Shown piece by piece: positions 8,310 to 16,929 of a stretch of 64,000 nt of DNA. Source of the stretch: Phascolarctobacterium_A succinatutens_B. Lineage in GTDB: Bacteria; Bacillota; Negativicutes; Acidaminococcales; Acidaminococcaceae. Location: contig NZ_CAUDZA010000004.1 of assembly GCF_958453765.1 (NCBI RefSeq), forward strand, positions 44,557 to 108,556, read 5' to 3'. The notes under the pieces were generated by a model. It was not told the DNA's origin and did no database searches. It was given only the letters and a program-made list of their open reading frames with translations. Both the position numbers and the translations under genes were made by a program. Every line of letters begins with the position of its first letter. Position 1 is the first letter of the stretch.

Positions 8310-9542
8310 ATGGTTGAAAGAAAAGAATACCTCGCACAGCTTTGGGAGTGGAAAGACGAGCACATCATTAAAGTTGTGACGGGAATTAGACGTTGTGGTA
8401 AATCGGTGCTTCTGGAACAGTTTAAGGACAGACTTCATTTAGCTGGCGTGGAAGCAGAACAGATTATATCAATCAACTTTGAAGACCTAGAGTTTGAAGA
8501 GCTTTTGGATTATAAGGTACTTTATCGTTATATAAAAGAACGTCTGTGCAGCGATAAAATGACATATATATTTTTGGATGAAATTCAGAACGTGCCTGAT
8601 TTCCCCAAAGTAGTAGATAGTCTATATGTAAAGAACAACACGGATGTATATATTACGGGTTCAAATTCGTATTTGCTTTCAAGTGAACTGGCAACCCTTT
8701 TGTCTGGAAGGTATGTGGAAATATCAATGCTTCCCCTTTCTTTCAGTGAGTATGTCACTGTGACGGGGAGACCGCAAGAAGATGCTTTTTCAGAATATAT
8801 GCAAACGGGAGGACTTCCGTATGTTGCGGTGATGAACCGTACGGATGAAAAAGTAAATCAATATCTGGAGGGAATCTACAACACCGTTATTGTTAAAGAT
8901 ATTGAGGAACGCCAGGCAAGAAAAGAAAAAGATGCAGGTAAACGTAAAATCACAGATATTGCACTACTGAAGACCATTGCACGCTATTTGGCAAGTGTAA
9001 TCGGCAGTCCGATTTCTATGAAAAGCGTAACCGATTACTTAATCTCTTCTGGCAGAAAGATTTCCCCGAATACGGTTAGTGATTATGTGGAGGCTTTGAC
9101 TGAATCATTTGTCTTTTACCCAGCTGAAAGATTTGATATTGTTGGAAAACAGCTTTTGAAAGCCAATAAAAAGCTGTATATGGTTGATCTGGGACTTCGC
9201 AATCATATTCTTCCGAGAAAACGGTATGATTTGGGCTTTTCCATTGAGAATATTGTATATTTCGAGCTTTTACGGCGAGGCTATCAGGTCAATATTGGAA
9301 AGTTTGGCTCAACTGAAGTGGACTTTGTCGCTCAGAAGCAAGGAATATTAACTTATTATCAGGTTACTGCTAATATGACTGCTGAGGAAACATTTGAACG
9401 AGAGATGCGTCCGCTACGGGGAATACAAGACAATTATGAGAAAATCGTCTTGACGCTTGATCGCTTCTCCCTCGGAAATTATGAAGGCATAAAAGTCGTG
9501 AATGTTATTGACTGGCTTCTAAGGGATATAGAAGAGTATTGA
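8310..9542 (+). CDS. AAA+ ATPase with DUF4143 C-terminal domain
   Basis: The N-terminal AAA domain has Walker A GIRRCGKS (about residues 26-33) and Walker B YIFLDEIQN (about 88-96), with the GSNSYLLSSELATLLSGRY sensor region near 130. The C-terminal DUF4143 part ends in a restriction-endonuclease-like segment (VNIGKFGSTEVDFVAQKQG). These proteins are common accessory genes; they are often assumed to be mobile or defence-related, but their biochemistry is not settled. Length (410 residues) is normal. It has its own promoter and AAGGAG at 8294-8299. It stands alone between two decayed stretches, which fits recent insertion. Confidence 0.88.
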   Translation: MVERKEYLAQLWEWKDEHIIKVVTGIRRCGKSVLLEQFKDRLHLAGVEAEQIISINFEDLEFEELLDYKVLYRYIKERLCSDKMTYIFLDEIQNVPDFPKVVDSLYVKNNTDVYITGSNSYLLSSELATLLSGRYVEISMLPLSFSEYVTVTGRPQEDAFSEYMQTGGLPYVAVMNRTDEKVNQYLEGIYNTVIVKDIEERQARKEKDAGKRKITDIALLKTIARYLASVIGSPISMKSVTDYLISSGRKISPNTVSDYVEALTESFVFYPAERFDIVGKQLLKANKKLYMVDLGLRNHILPRKRYDLGFSIENIVYFELLRRGYQVNIGKFGSTEVDFVAQKQGILTYYQVTANMTAEETFEREMRPLRGIQDNYEKIVLTLDRFSLGNYEGIKVVNVIDWLLRDIEEY

Positions 9543-9652
9543 GTTTGCCAAGAATCTTGTGGCAGAAAACGTAAACCATCGAGCGTACTGCAAGAGTAAC
9601 TACTTCGTTTGTTGCAGAGGTGCGTAAGCTGGCAGAAAATCTGAGCGCGTAA
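9543..9652 (+). pseudogene. Possible C-terminal remnant of a chemotaxis-type receptor
   Basis: After the DUF4143 stop, the reading ERTARVTTSFVAEVRKLA ends at TAA 9650-9652. It resembles the helical signalling tail of methyl-accepting chemotaxis proteins (VAEEVRKLAE-type). A preceding piece (FAKNLVAENVN) fits the same pattern one frame away, so a one-base shift near 9575 would be needed. There is no start codon. The match is short and rests on motif reading only. Confidence 0.25.
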
Positions 9653-9679
9653 GCTCTAGTTATAATAAAATATGCATAG

Positions 9680-9716
9680 AACGTCATCGTGGGTGAAACC
9701 TGCGATGGCGTTTTTT
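9680..9716 (+). terminator. Terminator before the dynamin cluster
   Basis: The stem AACGTCATCG/CGATGGCGTT (one G-T pair) is followed by TTTTTT. It separates the DUF4143 region from the dynamin genes. Between it and 9927 lies AT-rich sequence in which I see only a likely -10 (TATTAT/TATACA near 9890) and one 31-codon open frame at about 9731 of doubtful meaning. Confidence 0.75.
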
Positions 9717-9926
9717 ACATTTTGGAGGATGATGCTGAGATGGCAATATGTTAAAAATTGTATAGCTATGCGAGCAGAAGGGGAAAAATCGTCAAGAGTT
9801 CAGCTTATTGGGAGAAGAGTTTGACTGGGGGAGATAAGATGTTATAATTTTTATCAAAGAATACTTATAAAGAAAAATTGTAAGCTTATATTATACAAAA
9901 TTTAGCTCAACTGGAGGTTGCTAGTG

Positions 9927-10493
9927 ATGAATGTCAATTTACAGGAGATTATTAATAAATTACAAACAGCGAAGGGAGAGCTGCAAAAGCAGCAGCGCTT
10001 TGCGCGGTTTGCTACAGGACTAGATGAGCTTATTTCCCATACATCAGAGCCATTGATGCTTATGGTCATGGGCTCTTTTTCTACGGGTAAGTCGTCATTT
10101 ATTAATGCATTAGTGGGCGAAGAAATTGCGGCTGTTGAGGCGAAGCCGACAACGGCTGTTGTAACGAAGCTTTGCTATGGTCAGCAGGATAAGCTTTTGC
10201 TGCATTTCAGAGATGGCAAGGTGCAGTCTGCAACGCCGCAGGAATTTACTAGAATGACAGCTGTTAACGATGAAGAAATGCTCAACGAGGTTCATGAAAA
10301 GCTGGATTATGTCGAACGCCAGATGCCGCTGGAAATCTTAAAGCAGGTCAGCATTATTGACAGCCCGGGCCTCAATGATGTGAAGGAAAAACGCTCGGAA
10401 GCAACGGAGCGTTTTGTCAGTAAGGCGGATACGGTGCTGTGGATGTTTTCCAGCTGGCAACGAGGAAAGAGATGGCGGCGATGGACAGACTGA
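9927..10493 (+). CDS. Dynamin-like GTPase with Sel1 repeats, part 1 of 3 (frameshifted)
   Basis: This is the N-terminal half of a bacterial dynamin-like GTPase domain. It has G1 GSFSTGKSSF (about residues 48-57), switch Thr in KPTTAVVTK and G3 IIDSPGLND. The frame then runs into WQRGKRWRRWTD and stops. The G4 motif NKMD is found one frame away in the next piece, so a one-base indel lies near 10448-10456. The start is ATG 9927, nine bases after GGAGG at 9913-9917. On its own this piece cannot form a full GTPase fold. The ancestral gene would have covered 9927-13494, about 1,190 codons. Confidence 0.75.
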   Translation: MNVNLQEIINKLQTAKGELQKQQRFARFATGLDELISHTSEPLMLMVMGSFSTGKSSFINALVGEEIAAVEAKPTTAVVTKLCYGQQDKLLLHFRDGKVQSATPQEFTRMTAVNDEEMLNEVHEKLDYVERQMPLEILKQVSIIDSPGLNDVKEKRSEATERFVSKADTVLWMFSSWQRGKRWRRWTD

Positions 10494-12742
10494 CGCCGCG
10501 CCTGAAGCCGATTGCTGTTGTTAATAAGATGGATTTGCTGGACGAGGAAGAGGACGACCCAGCAGAGTTTTTAGCAAAGGCCAGACAAACATTAAAGGGC
10601 AGAGTGCAGTCTGTTGTGGGCATTTCTGCAAAGTATGAGCTGGAAGGAAAGAAGGAGAATAATCCGCTAAAGCGGGAGATTGGTAATTTTGCCGAGTTGG
10701 AAAAGGCTGTGGCTGATTTGGTGATGCCTCACCGCGAGAAGTTTAAGCTGAACACACTGCTCGATGAGCTGGGTGCTTATTTTGCTGCGTTCAATAGAGA
10801 GTTTGCGCAGGCGAAGGAAAAGAACGAAGCTCATAAAAGTGGGAATTATGCTGTTTATATGCAGAATGAAGAAAGATTTATGCAGGTAGAGGATATTCTT
10901 GCAAATGTTATTAGTGGTATACAGGATTACTGTGAGCGTGAAGCAGGACGTAATAATGAGCAGGCTTTATTCTTGTTGGGCGTACTATATGATGCCGGCA
11001 TAGGCGTATTACAGGATACAGAAAAAGCTTTGAAGTTTTACCAAAAGGCTGCGCTAAAGAAGCATCAGGGTGCTATGCTGAATATGTATAACTATTATAA
11101 TGATAATGGAGCTGATGAAACAGCAGAGTATTGGCTGCAAAAATTGGCAGAGCAGGGCTTGCCGGAGGCGCAGCATAAATATATTGATTTGTTAAGAGTG
11201 CAGGAAAAATATGAAGAATATTTTATATGGTGCGAAAAGCTTGCCGGACAAGGAGACGTTGGTGCGCAATATAAATTGGCGGAGTGCTTGAGCAAAGGGA
11301 TTGGGTGCGCTTTAAATGAACTGAAGGCAATAAATTTATATAGACAAATTGTTGGAAGATGGAATAAAGAAGCTCAGCTAATTATTGCCGAAAACATGTA
11401 TAATGAAAATAATTTGCTTAAACGTGTGAGTGTTACGGAAATATATGAGATATCAATTAATGAGCAGGCTAATTACACTATTAATAAATTGATAAACGGA
11501 GCAGGCGGAGATACTTCGTGTAAAAAAGAAGCTTATTTTTGGTATAAAAAATTAGCGGAGCAAGGATATATTGCGGCTGAAAAGAGATTAGCGGAATGTC
11601 TTTATGATGGTATAGTATGTGCAAAAAATCTAGAGGAAGCTTTGAAGTGGTGTCAGAAGGCTTATAAGCAAGGATTGAAAAGCGTTGCGCCAGTAATAGA
11701 AAAGATAAAAGCGGAATTGCAGGTCGCAGAATATAGGGAGAAAGTAGAAAAAGGAGATGTGCAGGCACAATATTTATTGGCACAGTGTTTGGAAAAAGGA
11801 ACTGGATGCCAGAAAAATATAGATGATGCTTTTATGTGGTATGAACAGGCAGCAGAGGGTGGACTAGCAGAAGCGCAAAATATATGGGGAGAATATCTAT
11901 ATAAAAAAGCCATGTGTGCAGAGGCAGTAAACTTTTATAGAAAAGCAGCGCAGCAGGGACATAAATATGCTGCAAGAAACTTAGCAGAGTGTTTTGAAAA
12001 AGGAGCTGGGTGCCAAAAAAATCTTCAAGAAGCATTGTGTTGGTATAAAAAGGCTTATGCACAAGGTGTTAAAGTTAAGCAACATATAGAAGTAATAGAA
12101 AAGGCACTTGAAAAACAAGCTCTATTTAATAAGTATACTGAGGACGCTAAAAAAGGTGTAGTATCAGCGCAATATGCATTAGCGGAGTGCTTATATAACG
12201 GAGATGGCTGTGCGGTTGATAGGGTACAAGCATTAGCTTGGTATGAAAAGATAGTAGGGAATTGGAGTGCTGAAGATCAATATATTCTTGCTAATAATTT
12301 TTATTATATTAATGCAAAGTATGCTTTAAAAAAAGTGGTTGATGTTTACAGAAAAGCAATCAACATGGATAAGAATTACACAATTAATGATGATATGGAA
12401 TTTGCTTGTAATCAAGAAAGAAATTGGAAAGGCAGGTCGGTAGGAGAATACTGGTATAAAACGGCAGCAGAAGATGGATTTGCAGAAGCTCAAAATAAGT
12501 ATGCTGAAATTTTGCAAAAACGAAATGAGAAAGAAGAAGCATTTAAATGGTATAAAAAAGCCGCAGAGCAAGACTTAGCGCGAGCACAGGGGAATCTTGC
12601 GGAGTGCTATATTAATGGTGTTGGTGTAACTGCTGACCTTGAATTAGCTAAAAAATGGTGCGAAAAAGCTGTTGAGAAGCATGATTTTGTTGCCCAGTAC
12701 TTTATGGCGGTGTATTTTGTGAAGAATCAATCTGACAAGTAG
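10439..12742 (+). CDS. Dynamin-like GTPase with Sel1 repeats, part 2 of 3
   Basis: The piece opens with the second half of the GTPase domain (KEMAAMDRLTP, then G4 VVNKMDLLDEEE) and passes through a helical stretch (about residues 95-150). It then has roughly a dozen Sel1-like TPR repeats of about 36 residues, of the form AEAQ-x-YAE-x-L-x-G-x-GC-x-A-x-KWYKKAAEQ. Sel1 repeats mediate protein-protein contacts. ATG 10472 is an alternative start preceded by a GAGG. From about 10850 onward base composition drops to AT-rich, unlike the GTPase part. It ends at TAG 12740-12742, after which the repeat array continues in another frame. Confidence 0.72.
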   Translation: MDVFQLATRKEMAAMDRLTPRLKPIAVVNKMDLLDEEEDDPAEFLAKARQTLKGRVQSVVGISAKYELEGKKENNPLKREIGNFAELEKAVADLVMPHREKFKLNTLLDELGAYFAAFNREFAQAKEKNEAHKSGNYAVYMQNEERFMQVEDILANVISGIQDYCEREAGRNNEQALFLLGVLYDAGIGVLQDTEKALKFYQKAALKKHQGAMLNMYNYYNDNGADETAEYWLQKLAEQGLPEAQHKYIDLLRVQEKYEEYFIWCEKLAGQGDVGAQYKLAECLSKGIGCALNELKAINLYRQIVGRWNKEAQLIIAENMYNENNLLKRVSVTEIYEISINEQANYTINKLINGAGGDTSCKKEAYFWYKKLAEQGYIAAEKRLAECLYDGIVCAKNLEEALKWCQKAYKQGLKSVAPVIEKIKAELQVAEYREKVEKGDVQAQYLLAQCLEKGTGCQKNIDDAFMWYEQAAEGGLAEAQNIWGEYLYKKAMCAEAVNFYRKAAQQGHKYAARNLAECFEKGAGCQKNLQEALCWYKKAYAQGVKVKQHIEVIEKALEKQALFNKYTEDAKKGVVSAQYALAECLYNGDGCAVDRVQALAWYEKIVGNWSAEDQYILANNFYYINAKYALKKVVDVYRKAINMDKNYTINDDMEFACNQERNWKGRSVGEYWYKTAAEDGFAEAQNKYAEILQKRNEKEEAFKWYKKAAEQDLARAQGNLAECYINGVGVTADLELAKKWCEKAVEKHDFVAQYFMAVYFVKNQSDK

Positions 12743-12831
12743 ATGAAGGTATTGGTTGTGCAGCAGATAAAGCAGAAGCGTTTAAATGGTATAAAAAAGC
12801 TGCAGAACAAAACATTGCAAACGCACAAAAT

Positions 12832-13494
12832 ATGGTAGGAAGATATTTAGAAGAAGGTTGGGGAGGTGTAACGAAAAATAAAATAGAGGCAGTTGAGTGG
12901 TATAGAAAGGCTGCTGAGCAGGGATATGATCTGGCTCAATATAATTTAGCGGTTTTCTTAGCAAATGGAATAGGTTGTGCAAAAGATGAAGAAAAAGCAT
13001 TGAAATGGTATAAAAAGGCAGCTGAGCAAGGACATGCAAAAGCACAATATAGATTAGCGGATAAATTATATTATGGAAAAGGTTGTCAACAGAATAAGGA
13101 GGAAGCATTAAACTGGTATAAGAAAGCAGCCGCAAAAGGAAATGCAGATGCTGAAGAGGCGTTAAAATGGCATAGGAAGGCTGCTAAACAAGGATATGAA
13201 GCTGCTAAAATTGATATCGGAAGAAGAGTATGGTCAAAAAGTAAAAATAATGATCTGGGAGATATTATGGCAGTAGCTGAAACAGGAAATGAATATGCAC
13301 AATATATTGTAGCTGAAAAGCTTTATTATGGTAAGGACTGTGATGGTGATAAAATCGAAGCGTTAAAATGGTATACATTAGCGGCCAAAAGAGGTAATAA
13401 AGATGCGCAAAAAAAGCTAGCAGCTCTGATGTTGTGGTGCTTGTTGTTTATAGTAGTTGCCATAGGAGTATTATTTAAATTACTTGTATTATAA
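12832..13494 (+). CDS. Sel1-repeat and membrane-anchor tail, part 3 of 3
   Basis: Sel1-like repeats continue here (YNLAVFLANGIGCAKDEEKA, YRLADKLYYGKGCQQNKEEA). Repeat homology in this frame reaches back to about 12738 (DEGIGCAADKAEAFKWYKKA), which lacks a start codon, so a second one-base indel lies near 12735. The last 24 residues form a hydrophobic helix (MLWCLLFIVVAIGVLFKLLVL), suggesting that the intact protein was tail-anchored in the inner membrane. The annotated start (ATG 12832) is only the first available Met. Whether it is translated separately is unknown. Confidence 0.6.
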   Translation: MVGRYLEEGWGGVTKNKIEAVEWYRKAAEQGYDLAQYNLAVFLANGIGCAKDEEKALKWYKKAAEQGHAKAQYRLADKLYYGKGCQQNKEEALNWYKKAAAKGNADAEEALKWHRKAAKQGYEAAKIDIGRRVWSKSKNNDLGDIMAVAETGNEYAQYIVAEKLYYGKDCDGDKIEALKWYTLAAKRGNKDAQKKLAALMLWCLLFIVVAIGVLFKLLVL

Positions 13495-13519
13495 AATTTT
13501 GCGTATAGGTAGTGTTGAT

Positions 13520-15061
13520 ATGAATAAATACATTAAATTAAAGGAATCTAAAAAAATCAATAAACCAGATACTGATTTTAGTAAAAACTTATTCTATAGT
13601 GTCTATTCACTAACTGGAGAAGAAAAGATTGTTTATGGAAAGGTACTTGAGGGGGAAGAAGGTGAGATAGATCAGATTTCAATAATGAGCGAAGAAATGT
13701 TGGATATGGATAATAAGTACTTTGACAATAAAACTACAGATTACCATCCTTACTTTTGTGAATTTAGCATAGATAGCTCTAAAAAATTAGATAAAATAAC
13801 TAAAAAAATTTTAAACTCCAGTATTGGAAAATGGTTAAAGATACGTATTATTGGGGAGCAATTTAGCGATGGAGATGCTTATTCATTACAGGGTGAGCTT
13901 ATATTTAGTGCAAGTCCCATTATAAGAGTAGGCTGCTACTTAACTTTTGACTTTAGCAATTATGAAGAATCATTTTCTGAAATATCATTTTATAAAATGA
14001 TGAAAAAAAATAATTTATGGAATGTAGTTGACGGCTATTCAGAAAATGAAACTAAAGTTATTAAGGAAAGATTTAAAAGTATAACTAATGAAATAGTTGG
14101 TCTGCAAGGATTTGTATACAATGTTGGGCAAGGAAATTGCATTTCAATTGATTTTCAAAATGATGAAGGTATAAAAAGTATTTTTTGTGATATTGGAGAA
14201 TCTATGGCTCCCAAAGATGTGGCAGAAGAACAATTTTATATTGAAAAAAATAGTAAAAAAATCAGTAAAGTAGATCCATCTATAATTTTATTATCTCATT
14301 GGGATTTAGATCATATTTTGGGTGTACATTTGTTATCAGAAAAAGTTTTTATAGATATAGATAAACAAAAAGAAACAACATACTGGATTGCTCCAAACTT
14401 AAAGATGCTTTCAAAAGAGAAAATATCAGTTTCTTCTGCTAGATTATGTGCCTATTTGGTGAAAAATAAAGTTATTTTGATGTTTGGAAATGGTGTTAGT
14501 GAAAGTTTAGATGAAACTAAGAAACTCGTTAGTGTTTTAGAATCAAAAGATAAAAAAATAAAAATATATCAAGGAACTGGAAGGGATACTGCTAATGGTA
14601 TTCGTAATAATATTGGTTTAATATTGTCTATAGAAGTTGATACTAATAATAATAAGTCTCAGAAAATGACACAAAGATTACTTTTTACAGGAGATTGTGA
14701 ATATGCACAAATGCATTCAGAAATCTTTAGAGAGAAATATGATTTTCTTGTTACTGCACATCACGGTTCAAAATATGCGGTACTTAATGAATCTAGTGAT
14801 ATGAATTGTTGCGTTGATGCTCAAGGCCATGCTAGAGCAATAATTTCAACAGGTGTTAATAGGTATCATCACCCGGAGGCTGAACATATAAATGCTTTAA
14901 TTGCCAATGGATTTGAAATAAATTTTACAATAGGATATCAATGGATTGAGTTTGATATATCCGATAAAAGAGCATTAGAGATAAAGCATTATCCGAATAA
15001 AAAACAAAGAGAGAAAATTAACAGCGAACAATTAAACAAACTAGAAATTAAGAATTTTTAA
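13520..15061 (+). CDS. Metallo-beta-lactamase-fold protein (ComEC-like hydrolase domain)
   Basis: The C-terminal half is a metallo-beta-lactamase fold. Its metal motif is LLSHWDLDHILG (HxDxDH, about residues 258-263), with LLFTGDCE and the later FLVTAHHGSKYAV, as in the soluble domain of ComEC. No membrane segments are seen, so it is not a DNA-uptake channel. The N-terminal 200 residues match nothing I recognise. The frame is open from TTG 13484, but AGGT before ATG 13520 favours 513 residues. The gene is very AT-rich and intact. It lies 25 bases after the Sel1 tail and 10 bases before the next dynamin gene, so it is part of the same operon. Confidence 0.8.
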   Translation: MNKYIKLKESKKINKPDTDFSKNLFYSVYSLTGEEKIVYGKVLEGEEGEIDQISIMSEEMLDMDNKYFDNKTTDYHPYFCEFSIDSSKKLDKITKKILNSSIGKWLKIRIIGEQFSDGDAYSLQGELIFSASPIIRVGCYLTFDFSNYEESFSEISFYKMMKKNNLWNVVDGYSENETKVIKERFKSITNEIVGLQGFVYNVGQGNCISIDFQNDEGIKSIFCDIGESMAPKDVAEEQFYIEKNSKKISKVDPSIILLSHWDLDHILGVHLLSEKVFIDIDKQKETTYWIAPNLKMLSKEKISVSSARLCAYLVKNKVILMFGNGVSESLDETKKLVSVLESKDKKIKIYQGTGRDTANGIRNNIGLILSIEVDTNNNKSQKMTQRLLFTGDCEYAQMHSEIFREKYDFLVTAHHGSKYAVLNESSDMNCCVDAQGHARAIISTGVNRYHHPEAEHINALIANGFEINFTIGYQWIEFDISDKRALEIKHYPNKKQREKINSEQLNKLEIKNF

Positions 15062-15071
15062 GGAGCTAACC

Positions 15072-16148
15072 ATGGACTTTACTCTCTACAACAATAGAAA
15101 AACAAAATTACAACAAACCATCACCACCACTCTCTCCGTTCTCCAATCCCTCAACCTAACCAGCGCCTACAAGCGCATGACAGATGACGCCGCCCGCCTC
15201 GCAGACGAGCGCTTTAATCTCGTCATTATCGGTGAGTTTTCCCGTGGCAAGTCGACCTTTATCAACGCCTTACTGGGAAGAAGCATTTTACCTGCTAGTG
15301 CTAATCCTACAACGAATATCATCAGTAAAATTGTCTATGGTGAGCAGGAAAAGTATACATTATTTTATAAGGACGGCAAGAAGCAGGAGATTAGCAAGGA
15401 GGAGTTTGACCTCATCAAGGCGCAGACCGAGGATAAACCGGATAAATTCTCTTTGCTAAAGGGGGTTGTGAGCAAGCTCAAGCATGAAGAAAGCCATGTG
15501 GATTTTGGCAACATCGACCATGCGGAGATTTCCTATCCCTTATCCTTCTGCGAAAACAAGGTAGATGTAGTGGACACGCCGGGCACGAATGACCTTAATG
15601 TAGGCCGCATTGAAATCACCTATCGCTTTTTGCGTCAGGCAGAGGCAGCGATTCTGGTACTTTCGGCAACGCAGCCCTTGACGCGCACAGAAAAGGAATT
15701 CCTCGTCGAGCAGGTTGTGGGTAACAATATCAAGGATATTGTTATCGTCATCAACTACAAGGACGAGGTTATAGGGCAGGAAGAGCGTGTAGTTAAGCAT
15801 GTGCTAGACAATTTGCAGGACGTGCAGGATTTTTCTCAGCGCATTTTTATCGTGAGCAGCAAGCAGGCATTGCTTTATCGCCGTAAGCAGGCAGGCGAGG
15901 CTTTGAAGACTAAGGCCTTGCTGAACTGTCCTGCTACCTTGAAAGAGACTGGCATTGAGGAGTTAGAAACTGCCTTAGCTCGCTTTCTCAGCGAAGAAAA
16001 GGGCAATGCCAAGCTGAAAAAATATGCAGAACGCTGCTACCTGGCATTGAGAGAAGCAGAGCACGGCATAGCAGTGCAGAAGGAAGGACTTTCTCATTCC
16101 TTAGACGATTTAAAGGCTAAGCTTTTGAAGAACGGCCTAAGTTTATGA
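15072..16148 (+). CDS. Second dynamin-like GTPase, part 1 of 3 (frameshifted)
   Basis: The complete dynamin-type GTPase domain is in this piece. It has G1 IGEFSRGKSTF (about 53-63), switch Thr in NPTTNI, G3 VVDTPGTND and G4 VINYKDEV. It then enters a helical stalk and stops at TGA 16146-16148 after NGLSL. The expected stalk continues one frame away from 16145, so an indel lies near 16135-16145. The start ATG 15072 follows AAGGAG at 15060-15065. GC returns to the level of the flanking genome here. Unlike the first dynamin gene, the GTPase core is unbroken. Confidence 0.78.
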   Translation: MDFTLYNNRKTKLQQTITTTLSVLQSLNLTSAYKRMTDDAARLADERFNLVIIGEFSRGKSTFINALLGRSILPASANPTTNIISKIVYGEQEKYTLFYKDGKKQEISKEEFDLIKAQTEDKPDKFSLLKGVVSKLKHEESHVDFGNIDHAEISYPLSFCENKVDVVDTPGTNDLNVGRIEITYRFLRQAEAAILVLSATQPLTRTEKEFLVEQVVGNNIKDIVIVINYKDEVIGQEERVVKHVLDNLQDVQDFSQRIFIVSSKQALLYRRKQAGEALKTKALLNCPATLKETGIEELETALARFLSEEKGNAKLKKYAERCYLALREAEHGIAVQKEGLSHSLDDLKAKLLKNGLSL

Positions 16149-16357
16149 AAACCAAGAGTATGGCGGCGCAGATTACGCAGGGCTTACAGATGCAGCTTGA
16201 AAGCAGGCAGATGGATATTGAGCAGCTGGCAGACTTGACTGCCAACAAAATCAAGCAGGCAGCCATAGGCTCAATAGATGGCTATGACGGCAACATCAGT
16301 GAGCTTTCCGGTTCGGAACTGTTACGCCTATTCAAAAGCAGTTTATCAAGGATATAA
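16145..16357 (+). CDS. Second dynamin-like GTPase, part 2 of 3 (stalk fragment)
   Basis: Seventy codons of helical stalk (SMAAQITQGLQMQLESRQMD) follow part 1 in a different frame, starting within an ATGA overlap. The frame fails after RLFKSSLSRI; the continuation QKQFIKDINDLQNKL is one frame away, which places a second indel at the AAAA at 16333-16336. It is unlikely to be a free-standing protein. Confidence 0.5.
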   Translation: MKTKSMAAQITQGLQMQLESRQMDIEQLADLTANKIKQAAIGSIDGYDGNISELSGSELLRLFKSSLSRI

Positions 16358-16377
16358 ACGATCTGCAAAACAAACTT

Positions 16378-16929
16378 GTGCAGGAAGAGGTAGCGCAGGC
16401 GGCAGAAAAACTCAAGCAGATTTGGCAGGACATGGACTTTGACGCTGCTACTTTGCCGATAACCAATCGTTTTGCGGCGTTAGGAGAAATCCATAATGTG
16501 CCTACTAATGCTAATAATAATGATAGCTTAGGTACAGCCGTAGGCTCTGGTTTAATTGTTGGTGCGCTATTTGGCGGTATATTCGGCTTGCTGGCAGGTG
16601 CAGCAGCCTGGTTCCTTAGTGGCGGTGCCAATCCATTTGAGGACAAAAAGCGTAAAACAAAGGAGCAGGTGCGCAGTCAGTTCAACAGCAATCTGCGCGA
16701 TTTTAGCAAAAATATTGCCGACCAGTACAATAAGAGCGTGCAGCAGATTTGTCAGGAGATGCAGACCGAAGTCGACGAGCGTGTGGGCGAGATGAACGAT
16801 CAGCTGCAGTCCTTGATTCAGCAAAAGGAAAGCAGGCAGCAGAACGTAGATGACGTACTTGCTGATTTAGATAAAAAGCAGCAGACTATTGCAGGCCTGC
16901 AAAATAAGTTAAATGAGGTGCTTAAATAA
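16378..16929 (+). CDS. Second dynamin-like GTPase, part 3 of 3 (membrane hairpin and stalk)
   Basis: The piece has a Gly/Ala-rich hydrophobic hairpin (about residues 52-83, SGLIVGALFGGIFGLLAGAA), as in the membrane paddle of bacterial dynamins. A long coiled coil rich in Gln, Lys and Glu follows to the end. In-frame homology starts before the GTG at 16378, near 16334. The last base of its TAA is the first base of the next start (TAATG at 16927-16931). Joined together, the three pieces give about 619 codons, the same size as the intact third GTPase. Confidence 0.6.
   Translation: MQEEVAQAAEKLKQIWQDMDFDAATLPITNRFAALGEIHNVPTNANNNDSLGTAVGSGLIVGALFGGIFGLLAGAAAWFLSGGANPFEDKKRKTKEQVRSQFNSNLRDFSKNIADQYNKSVQQICQEMQTEVDERVGEMNDQLQSLIQQKESRQQNVDDVLADLDKKQQTIAGLQNKLNEVLK

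Noticed and set aside
10439..10460. Programmed -1 frameshift in the first dynamin gene
   Set aside because: No X-XXY-YYZ slippery heptamer or following pseudoknot is evident, and further breaks in the same and neighbouring genes point to decay.
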